Positions 35,101-41,900 of a DNA stretch of 64,000 bases are shown in pieces (position 1 is the stretch's first letter; each line of letters begins with the position of its first letter). Source of the DNA: Mytilus galloprovincialis (lineage: Eukaryota > Mollusca > Bivalvia > Mytilida > Mytilidae). The notes beneath the pieces are model-generated. The model searched no databases. It was not told the origin of the DNA and saw nothing but the letters and a program-made list of their open reading frames with translations. Location of the stretch: contig NC_134845.1 of the NCBI RefSeq assembly GCF_965363235.1, positions 26,414,524 to 26,478,523 of the forward strand, written 5' to 3'. Position numbers and translations under genes: made by a program.

Positions 35101-35726
35101 ATATCTGACGCCACAATGGAAAAGTGATTGTTGTATGCGTCAAAATTTCAAGCGGCCGGGTCAGCTGGGATTAGCGATAAGGTGTATTGATTAAGACGCT
35201 CACGCTGACAAAAACTGGTCATGCATCCTATTATTACTTTTACTCAGTACTTTTAGAAGACTTGTGCCATTTTCTGGTCAGAATCAATGAACTCATTATT
35301 ATGCCTCTTTAGAATACGCATGTTAATGTTTTATATTAAACGTATGGGAACATTTTGTGCTCTACATTCTAAATAAAGCAAGGTAAACACATCCTGACGG
35401 CGGTCAATTTACAAGTATTCCCATTATTAATATGAGCTAGTTCTTTAAACCACAAAACATGTGTACTAATTTGCTTGTGTAATTCATCTATCGGTTAAGG
35501 TTTAACAAACATGTGTATTTTAGCAGGGATGAACGACAACTTTGGGCATGATGAAGACCAATCGAATAAAAATCAGTTTAATATCGCATCATCAGTACAC
35601 CGGGGATCTTTGTTCTCTTTCTTAACACATTCATTTATGAACAATTGATACTTTAAATACGTACACCTTCTTTTTTCCACCCTTCTTGCCACCTTTAGTA
35701 AGCCTCTTATTCTTTCCAACTGCCAT
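16391..35726 (-). CDS. RPS3A: 40S ribosomal protein S3a (eS1), six exons
   Basis: Structural protein of the small ribosomal subunit (eS1 family), acting in cytoplasmic translation. Exons (minus strand): 35726-35665, 31943-31840, 26258-25945, 23442-23360, 18165-18056 and 16509-16391. Phases join without a break to give 263 codons plus TAA, against 264 aa in human. The start [20 protein letters not shown] is the family's basic N-terminus. Diagnostic stretches follow in order: [97 protein letters not shown], ending [10 protein letters not shown]. No disabling change is seen. The introns are large and full of mobile elements, in contrast to a usually compact ribosomal-protein gene. It lies head to head with PDZD11. 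A TOP-like tract precedes the start. Identification is near certain. Confidence 0.97.
16510..18055 (-). other. RPS3A intron 5
   Basis: Non-coding. It holds a foldback MITE (17416-17552). Small frames at 17059-17322, 17262-17660 and 17583-17816 have no protein features. Confidence 0.7.
17416..17552. mobile_element. Foldback MITE, 137 bp
   Basis: The first and last about 38 bases are inverted copies: 'gactggatatagtggaataa' near 17422 against 'ttccactcatacccagtc' near 17529, both adjoined by 'taagtttattgtc' arms. The transcript would fold into a long hairpin. I recall closely related sequences in other mussel loci. Confidence 0.8.
18056..18165 (-). CDS. RPS3A: RPS3A exon 5 (residues 188-224)
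   Basis: Acceptor TTTTTCAG, donor GTAAGT, 110 nt. Encodes [20 protein letters not shown] and [16 protein letters not shown]. The first codon (Leu) is split with exon 4 and the last codon with exon 6. Confidence 0.95.
18461..19205. repeat. Four-unit tandem array, 184-193 bp period
   Basis: Units start at about 18462, 18654, 18838 and 19031 with 'ctaagtccattta', and each contains 'acttctggatac', 'atgatcataa' and 'aactttaaccacagagtga'. The last unit runs into a GAC/GCC-rich microsatellite (19206-19235) and then 'cttagtctcgctttttcgac' with an inverted echo 'gtcgaaggctcgac'. I recognise the whole as a bivalve dispersed repeat. The minus-strand frames over it (18248-18622, 19098-19421) are repeat-derived. 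Confidence 0.85.
20418..22607. mobile_element. Element B: 2.19-kb TIR element with a GTAACATCCAAAACA array
   Basis: Terminal inverted repeats of about 24 bp begin AGGGTCATTCTCAGTTA at 20418; the right end is the inverted copy ending at 22607, with one mismatch. The insertion splits a known dispersed repeat ('aaagaaccccatat' left, 'atattcaatttttg' right), which supports the boundaries. There is no transposase. Inside are about 13 copies of the 15-mer GTAACATCCAAAACA or variants on both strands, and a direct duplication of about 200 bp with 225-bp offset (from 21011 and 21236). Confidence 0.75.
20603..22225. repeat. Dispersed 15-mer array GTAACATCCAAAACA (element B)
   Basis: Minus-strand copies (TGTTTTGGATGTTAC or one to two changes) start at 20603, 20938 (weak), 21179, 21405, 21828 and 22004. 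Plus-strand copies start at 20982, 21219, 21629 and 22211 (last two diverged). A GTAATGTCCAAAACA variant starts at 21028, 21253 and 21436. Some copies belong to the internal duplication, but most sit in unrelated surroundings. Confidence 0.85.
23360..23442 (-). CDS. RPS3A: RPS3A exon 4 (residues 161-187)
   Basis: Acceptor ACTTGTAG, donor GTAAGT, 83 nt. Encodes [20 protein letters not shown] and MKEVVNK; too short to appear as a free-standing reading frame. Confidence 0.94.
23927..25114 (+). mobile_element. Tc1/mariner-type transposon, 1.19 kb, decayed
   Basis: Terminal inverted repeats begin TACTGAGTGCCAATGAAAAC at 23927 and end with the inverted copy at 25114, both flanked by TA, the target used by this superfamily. 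The length fits a complete element. Confidence 0.85.
24270..24920 (+). pseudogene. Broken Tc1-like transposase
   Basis: Plus-strand fragments in shifting frames follow the order of a Tc1 transposase. A helix-turn-helix part with [13 protein letters not shown] and QQDRYIW lies at about 24350-24435. A middle part reads [13 protein letters not shown] (about 24575). A C-terminal part at about 24800-24900 reads [15 protein letters not shown] and then remnants of the usual SMRRR and GGHTRY-type end. Stops and frameshifts separate them, and no acidic catalytic triad can be placed with confidence. It is dead. The small minus-strand frames in the same place are shadows. Confidence 0.75.
25508..25859. 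repeat. 176-bp tandem duplication in RPS3A intron 3
   Basis: 'tatgcacgaatgaagacgca' followed by 'tgcattccttgataaataaa' starts at about 25508 and again 176 bp later, with few differences along the whole unit. It lies within 90 bp of exon 3. No box C/D or H/ACA snoRNA could be confirmed by eye. Confidence 0.85.
25945..26258 (-). CDS. RPS3A: RPS3A exon 3 (residues 56-160)
   Basis: Acceptor TTTTTCAG, donor GTTTGT, 314 nt, the longest exon and the most conserved part of the protein ([20 protein letters not shown] to CYAQHTQ). The opposing plus-strand frame at 25951-26136 is its shadow. Confidence 0.96.
26796..26848. repeat. Pair of perfect short hairpins
   Basis: GTCGGAGCCACTCCGAC (7-bp stem) is followed at once by ATTCCTCCCAA and TTGGGAGGAAT (11-bp stem, 4-base loop, 26823-26848). 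A related 'ttgggagaga' patch lies at 31572. Confidence 0.75.
29081..31366 (-). mobile_element. 5'-truncated L1/Tx1-like LINE with 20-bp target-site duplication
   Basis: The insertion is on the minus strand. Its poly(A) tail appears as a T run at 29101-29132. Exact 20-bp copies of AGATAATAATTATCTTATTC flank it at 29081-29100 and 31347-31366. This is the signature of target-primed reverse transcription. The element itself spans 29101-31346, about 2.25 kb, against several kilobases for a full-length element, so the 5' part including most of the reverse transcriptase is missing. Exact duplications and an open frame point to a recent insertion. Confidence 0.93.
29684..31345 (-). CDS. LINE ORF2 C-terminal part, 5'-truncated but open
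   Basis: An uninterrupted frame runs from the truncation point to a stop at 29684, about 553 codons, of which 461 follow the first internal Met at 31069. Near the start it reads [20 protein letters not shown] and [16 protein letters not shown], typical of the region after the reverse-transcriptase core in L1/Tx1-clade LINEs. Further on come [16 protein letters not shown] and [21 protein letters not shown] zinc-binding C-terminal motif [20 protein letters not shown] lies at about 30065-30005. It has no start codon of its own and lies antisense-free within RPS3A intron 2 on the same strand as the host gene, so it is not a host gene. Confidence 0.9.
   Translation of the reverse strand: MIDEVRHTLNIIEIFGTLSGLKLNRSKTEGIWLGKLKHCKDKFENITWNKGPIKSLGVYFGTDRAECDKLNTEKIIQKCDKLISNWKKRNLTMIGKITVVKSLLIPNLTYLASVTNLPHEFIQQFKTLIYNFIWDGKREKVKRTTLSKNTTEGGLKMTDIDNYITALQIAWIKRLTADDFANWKVIPTFYFNKFGANFMLLYMNLDNIYSIQNLHKTLPKFYLEIVKSWFKVQNLNNTKLNMNFKNIRQQILWGNKLIKFQGKCLVFINWIKEGIIYVNDIIDQNGNISQEIISNKISSKSNLMFEISKLKTAIPNEWLKVLKSEKSIKSKVKNKLNLCINTKEKNKIISLQVMETKQIYTHINSGNEDTPSSFFKWKCVLNLDSLIPIKSMLNFVFTYLKDNRLKIFKWKLLHHILPCKQLLFQWKIKEDSKCDLCNVTEDYKHFFLECHYFKTFWEKIKILLNKVKIGHHILNYRNLIIGYKISDINYYDINLLVTLITFSIHKCTHSSNYKTTNFDVYALFKKDFLNYLNISTLSGGKHGKILKEVSLYI
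31840..31943 (-). CDS. RPS3A: RPS3A exon 2 (residues 21-55)
   Basis: Acceptor TTTTTCAG, donor GTAAGT, 104 nt. Encodes [16 protein letters not shown] through [11 protein letters not shown]. Overlapping minus-strand frames in 31555-31826 are intronic and not coding. Confidence 0.95.
32171..33049. repeat. Dispersed 15-mer array GTAACATTAGCAACA (element C)
   Basis: Plus copies start at 32200 (GTAACGTTAGCGACA), 32224 (GTCACATGAGCAACA), 32394, 32418, 32590 (exact), 32841 (diverged) and 33035 (GTGACGTTAGCAACA). Minus copies start at 32171 (TGTTGCTAATGTGAC) and 32800 (TGTTGCTCACGTGAC). Two of the plus copies are second instances created by the 194-bp-offset duplication. Confidence 0.8.
32199..32580. 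repeat. Near-identical direct duplication, 188 bp each, offset 194 bp
   Basis: Copies at 32199-32386 and 32393-32580 differ at one visible base ('taatatatg' against 'taaaatatg'), so the duplication is recent. Each copy carries two of the element C 15-mers. Confidence 0.92.
34411..34512. repeat. Subterminal AACGATGGCG array of element C
   Basis: About five imperfect units of 'acgatggcggaagacattta' with 20-23 bp spacing; the last unit forms a hairpin 'gatggcggggcgccatc' with the inverted end of the array. Confidence 0.85.
34793..34880 (+). repeat. Partial G/C-tract foldback repeat
   Basis: Starts CAGTGGCGGATCCAG and loses similarity after about 90 bases. The overlapping frames on both strands (34680-34937) are repeat-derived. 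Confidence 0.65.
35665..35726 (-). CDS. RPS3A: RPS3A exon 1 (residues 1-20)
   Basis: ATG at 35726-35724 in context CCGAAATGG. The exon ends in phase 2 at 35665 before the donor GTACGT; using the earlier GT would put a stop in exon 2. It encodes the lysine-rich N-terminus. Confidence 0.95.
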
Positions 35727-35871
35727 TTCGGCTATATTTGAGGCAAAAAAGGAAGTTGCAGGTAGAGTAGCAAGAATTATGGGAAATCAAAAAATGATCA
35801 CTTTTGCGTTTGAAGACGAGGATAAAAATATTTAGACTTCCAAGCGCTTAGTTGACGATTTATAATTTCCG
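35727..35871. promoter_or_regulatory. Putative bidirectional promoter RPS3A / PDZD11
   Basis: Only 145 bp separate the RPS3A ATG (minus strand) from the PDZD11 ATG (plus strand). No convincing TATA box sits at the right distance for RPS3A. The interval contains the TOP tract and GGAA cores of ETS type. Both transcripts must start within it unless PDZD11 has an unseen upstream non-coding exon. Confidence 0.7.
35742..35755 (-). promoter_or_regulatory. RPS3A: 5' TOP-like pyrimidine tract of RPS3A
   Basis: On the minus strand, CTTCCTTTTTTGCC lies 16-29 nt upstream of the ATG. Ribosomal-protein mRNAs of animals start with a C followed by such a tract (TOP motif, translational control through mTOR and LARP1). 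A start at about 35755 would give a 29-nt 5' UTR. The start site itself is inferred. Confidence 0.7.
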
Positions 35872-35958
35872 ATGTCAACACCGAGAGACAGACGAGAGCT
35901 AATCAGGGCAAAATTACCCCCTTATGAGCATCCCCCACCATGGATTCCTCCCCACGAG
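35872..35958 (+). CDS. PDZD11: PDZD11 exon 1 (residues 1-29)
   Basis: MSTPRDRRELIRAKLPPYEH then PPPWIPPHE. The exon ends in phase 0 at GAG before GTTGTT, a weak donor; reading on gives 23 unrelated residues and a stop. Confidence 0.9.
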
Positions 35959-38900
35959 GTTGTTAAAATGTTGACATACAAAACTTGGTTTCCAAACACT
36001 GTTCTACCATTGCCTTTTAAAGACGCACGCTAGATCACAAGCACTTGTTTCTATCCATGGTCTGGTTGTTGTCTCTTTGACACATTCCCCATTTCCATTC
36101 TCAATTTTATTACATGTATATATTCACTCTTTTATTTCTTTCTAATTTATTTTCAATATGTGATATTTATGTATGTATGTTCTGTATCTCCCTCCTTTAG
36201 TAGGAGCACCACCATGGGTTATGGTGTAAAAAGGAAGACATTTAACACATTGTATCGATACAGATTTAATGTGAGCATTTGCCTATCCAGTTTCCCAGCC
36301 TGGCCGTGACGGGTCTTACTACCAGAAAGTTAACCTTCCCCAAAACAATAAGTACAAAGTAATAAAGCAAACGAACACACCCATTCACCTGACTCGCTCA
36401 TCCTCAAAAATATAAAAAATGCATAATATGAAAAAACATTATATACAAAATAAAGGATAAGGTCACCCCAGATGCCGCACAAATGCCTAGACAACGAACG
36501 GGAAACCTGAGAGGACATACTTGGAATCCAAACTGATACCGCTAAATGCCCAGCTGTATTCCTGTATATCATATCAAATATCATTGGATGCCAAATTGAC
36601 TTTAAATGGGTACCAATTTAACCAGGTGCCGATTTGACTTTTTCTATGGATGCCGATTTGACCAGGTGCCGATTTGACTTGTACCCCTCTGAAAGACCAA
36701 AATAAGTACTCCTTCTTCCCAAGACCAACCATGGAATTGAACACTCTACCGGAAAAAGCCACATCAGCAGCTACACTAGAAGAGTTCAAGGCCAGCCTTA
36801 TCATCTTGTCAGAGGCCTTGACAGGAGCTTTTCACACCTAGAACTCCTTAGATCCCAGATGTACATAGTTTTATTCGTAAATAATTTTCCTGTAAATAGT
36901 TACTGCTGTTTTTATTAACTGAGGAGGGAAGGCCTCATAATTTAACGAGCAAGAGTCATTTATATACACTCAAGAAGAGTCCGACTCTGTACTGAAAGAA
37001 GAAGAAGAGAAGGCCTGTTGGCACAAATTGTCCCAATGTGCAATTTTCCTCTCTGGTGCGTTCTCAACTTTTTTTCTTCTCTGTGCTTTAAATTGGTATG
37101 CACTGGTTAAGATTGGAATTGAAGAACAATAGTATTAAATCTGCCTGTTCTGTCGATGTAATGTGCCACTGTTTGTAGTTTGGCTTTAGTCTCTTCTGTG
37201 TTCTCACTGTCCAGTCTCGGTAGCATACATTTTAGTAGCTAAATTCAGGTTTCTGACCCCGACCTCTTTGGATATTTGATGTAACATATCTTCTTGTTCG
37301 TTCTCATAGCAGGGACACTCCAGAAGGAAATGATGAGGCGTTCCAGGTGCTCCACAGTTGCATGACTCTATGGCATTGCTTTAGCAAACAGATAAGAAAC
37401 AACAGATTTTTTATCATATTTTCCCCGCTTACACCTTTTTTATAAAATGAGGAAAGAGAGTCTTTTATGACCTGACGACACTGTTTCCAACCTAATTTAA
37501 ATGGAATACGGTATTTCAGTCCATTTTACAAAACGTTTATATACTCTTTTTCTTGCATGGATGGGCGATATTGAGGTCCCCATAATAAAATTGTCATATG
37601 GATCACATCTAGACTAAACTTCGGCGATACACAATTTCAAGTTAAAGTAGTATTATTTTCTATATTGACTGACGTCTGGTGATAGTTCCTTTTACCCACT
37701 GACTATATTTAGCGAATATTTGAGTCTTAAATCAGTTCCTACATGTCATGCATGTCCTTCAACTGAAATACAGAATTGCGTGCATTTTCTTTTTTCTTTC
37801 TAGAATTTTTTAAGCAGGGTATGTCAGTGGTGGATCCAGATAGGGTGTACGCTCCTCTTTAACTTACACTTTTATTTTTAAAACACGACTGTAAAATGAT
37901 AAATTAGACTAGATTTCGTTGACTTTTCTTTATCCAGTATACATTGTATATTTGTTACTAATATGTAATATATTATTGACTATGTCAAAGTCCAAGTGAT
38001 TTGCTACCGTGGAGTTAACCAGTACGTCTAAAAAATGTCATTCAGTCATTTGTGTATTCAAATTACAGGAACACATTGCTTTGACTGAGGATAACAAGCA
38101 TGACGCCTTCAAAGCGACAAAGGATGGACAAGAACATTTTGACTCCTATTTCACAATTCCAATCAGCAGAAGGCAATACTCTATTACACTTGTATGATAA
38201 AACGTTCCACAGCTATATAACATTTATAACCTACAAAAACAATGTTTAACCTCACATGCCCCAGCCAATTAATAACATTGCTGAATAACCCTAGTCAGTA
38301 CTCTAGATAGATAAAAAAAAATCTGAGGTATGGACCATTTGATTTTCAGGGGCGGGGGTCACAGATATTTATGAGATTCTGGCCTTGATTTTTTTGCAGT
38401 CATACTTGGGTTGAAATAATAATCTTGCCCATTATTTTTATATTTAACTTCCCACAAAATTATTCAGCATCAAATTTATTAAAAACAGGCATATTTTTTA
38501 AACGCTGAAATGCCCTTTTACTTTTGTATGTCCATTAAAACATTGAACTTGACTATGACAGAATAATTGAAGATTTTCTCGACGAAATCAGAGGAATATG
38601 CTTCTGGTACTTTAAGGTGAACCCTATGGCTTTGACAAAAGATTTGTACAGAAGTCGTCACTAGAAAACTCTCAATAAATGTTAATAAGAAAATTCGCAA
38701 TGCATTCTTTGGTTACTAGTTATGACCTCTATTTCAGTGACTGACTTAGCTTAAAGAGAATTTTTCCATGTCTATTTTTTACTGACAAATTCCACATAAT
38801 ATTGGTACATAGCTTTGAATCCAACCAATCAATTTAGAATAGAAATTTAACTGGGGAGAATACGGCATCACAAATGTTTAATCCTTACACATTGGCTAAT

Positions 38901-41900
38901 AATTTATACATGCCCCACGTCAGGAACTGTTTAATTAGTTCATTTTACACCTATTTTATGTTTTTGAGCACAAAAAGGTCCCAAAAATAATTTACCATTC
39001 TACGCTCTGTGTCACATCCCAAGTACCTGTGAAGTATTCAAGATAGATTTTATGCCCTATTTTAAGGCTATTTATGGGCATTTTATTTTCTGGGCTTTGC
39101 GACGTCTGTATCCATTGGACTGAGGGAATAGCCTATTTTCATATTACCCACTTTGACTCCGGTTTAACTTTATATTATTTTTCAACAGGTTACCTATGAC
39201 ATCCTGGTACTTAGTCAATTAAGAGCAACGCAAAGAAGTAACATCAAATATTTAATCTGTGTGATTTGAGGCGAAATTTTACTATTTTTACGTTGCTCTT
39301 AATTGACCTGTACATGTAAAGTTAATTATAACATATTAGGGCTAATGTGCAGAGGCTGACCAAAGCAGACTTTTCTACTACATATTTGTAATTATATACA
39401 TTCTATGAGATGAAGAAAGTCTGTACATCCACATTTTATTGACACTTGCAGAGCAAGGCACTAGCCAGCATCCCAAAAAGTTAAAGGTGTTTGTGTTTCA
39501 GAATGAAAAAAATCTTAAAATTTTGATTTTGAGATTCAACACTGTCATGACAGTAAAAAAAAAATCTTTTTTCTATATAAATGAAAATTGAACTGAACTT
39601 TATTCATCTAGAAGATGCTTTAATATAATTGATAATGGAAATGGGGAATGTGTTAACGAGACAACAACCTGACCACAGAACAGACAACAACAGAAGGTCA
39701 CCAATAGGTCTTCAATGCTGCGAGAAATCCCCACATTTAAAACTGTTTTCCTGTACATGTTGTACCTCTCCAACTGAACAAATGAAAACCTGTATATAAA
39801 ATATGAAACTAGTGTTATGGAGTTGTCTCCCATGTGATTGGCCTGATTCATGTACAAAACAATAAATGAAAAACAAATAATATTCACACTAGGAAAAGTA
39901 CCAAAGACACCCACTGACTGGTTCATACATGTACATACATGTGCTTCGGTCAACACTTTTAAAATCAAATAAAATTACAAAGAGAAGAATTCATTTCTTA
40001 AATATTAAATAAAAAAATAAATTTGTTTTTATTTCAGAGGGAAAACAATCCTGAATATAACAGTGATATTAGACAGTTCCTTCCAAGATCCCTAAAATTA
40101 CAAAGATCAAAGGCAACAGAACAGGTGAATTTTACACTCATGGATATATATTACAATGGAAAACACATGTACATGTATCAGCAAGTGAATTTCTGAACAA
40201 TGAAAATTTAAAATGTGCTTCTTGATGGTCTTGAAGTATTACCACAATGATGATACTTTCAGTACAATAGATATTCTTGTAATTAAGGAACAACACAGTT
40301 TAAAAGTAAATATTGATAAATTCTTTTTGCTTTATTGACTCACATTTTGGGGTTTTTGGTGATAAGAAAATACCAATGGACCAAATCTTTTGTTCACACA
40401 CATACATGTACACTGCACAGGTTTAACTTTTGGAACATGTCTATGCTTAGATGCACACTTTTTTGCATTGTGTTATTATCAGTAACTGGTTGCCTGTTTA
40501 GACATGTTAGACATAAAAGTAGAAATATCAGTTTAAAAACACAAAGTTATGATTATCTACATTAGATATAGATATTTTTAAATACAGAAATGTTTGTCAT
40601 TTCATTAAATGAAATAATCACTGTAAATTCAGAAATTATTGCCAGGTTAGTATTATTGTGAAAATTGCTACAGAGTTGTAAACTCAACAATTTAAACTCG
40701 CATTTTGAAATATTTTTATGCCCCACCTACGATAGTAGAGGGGCATTATGTTTTCTGGTCTGTGCGTCCGTTCGTTCGTCTGTCTGTCCGTCCGTCCGTC
40801 TGTCCCGCCTCAGGTTAAAGTTTTTGGTCAAGGTAGTTTTTGATGAAGTTGAAGTCCAATCGACTTCAAACTTGGTACACATGTTCCCTGTGATATGATC
40901 TTTCTAATTTTAATGCCAAATTAGAGATTTTACTCCAATTTCACGGTCCAATGAACATAGAAAATGATAGTGCGAGTGGGGCATTCGTGTACTGAGGACA
41001 CATTCTTGTTTTATATGAGTTAAACAGGATTTTTCTCAAAATCGTACAAAAATAAAATCATGTTTATAAGTCTAAAATGAGAAAAATCGCAACAATTTCT
41101 CAATTAACAGTATTCTATTTCTGAACAACATGTTACCATTTCACATATTTCTGTGTTTATACATCCATTCTTGGTCCTCTGACACATATAAATGTATAGG
41201 GGCCAGCTGAAGGAGGCCTCCGGGTACAGGAATTTCTTGCTACATTGAAGACCTGTTGGTGACCCTCTGCTGTTGTTTTTTATTTGGTCGGGTTGTTGTC
41301 TCTTTGACACATTCCCCATTTCCATTCTCAATTTTATATACTACATGTACTATGACATCAAAAGCATAATTAAATCTGTTGAATAAATGTACATGTATGA
41401 TTCTTTTTATTCCTAGCTTGGTTTCAACATTCGTGGAGGACAAGAACATCATTGTGGTATATTTGTATCCAAGGTAAAACTATTATATGTACTGGGATAC
41501 ATGTATATGTTCATTTCTCTAACAGTTTATGTTAGGTTTATCTCAGTTCTTCATCTGTCAAAATTCAGTTATGACGTCAAATTTTCTTGCTTTCTTACAA
41601 CTTTGCTACATGTGTATTGTAGCATTGAATGAAAAAAACGTGCATGATAGAGTTTATGTATCATTAAAAGAGAAATAGAATAATTTTATGTACATACATT
41701 TTTTTTTTTATCTTTTAACATGTTGAATAAAGAGATTCCACCATCAATCTTATGACTCATTTATCTTGAATGGAGAAATACCACATTACATTCAGTGCTC
41801 TTGTAGAATTAAGATATTTATAGATTTATCGGTGATCATCTCAACGAGGCAATTGAGTTGAGATGAACAATGATAATCTTTTTATAGCTATTTTACCTAT

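Larger units (their letters stand above)
31944..35664 (-). other. RPS3A intron 1
   Basis: Contains element C (32002-34530), a partial foldback repeat (34793-34880) and a partial mussel repeat (34888-34925). The remaining 34930-35660 shows nothing I can assign. Confidence 0.7.
35959..40037 (+). other. PDZD11 intron 1
   Basis: Holds a mussel repeat (36055-36118), two LINE tails (36690-36990 plus, 37080-37390 minus) and a short foldback (39214-39307). The frame at 38009-38197 does not fit the protein and is not an exon of PDZD11. Confidence 0.7.
40125..41416 (+). other. PDZD11 intron 2
   Basis: Mostly two repeats: the 'atgccccac' family (40718-41008) and an inverted 'ggggaatgtgt' family copy (41190-41335). 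Confidence 0.75.

Noticed and set aside
38009..38197. An extra PDZD11 exon (frame reading EHIALTEDNKHDAF)
   Set aside because: Exons 1 and 2 already join in phase and match the family without a gap; this frame has no similarity to PDZD11.
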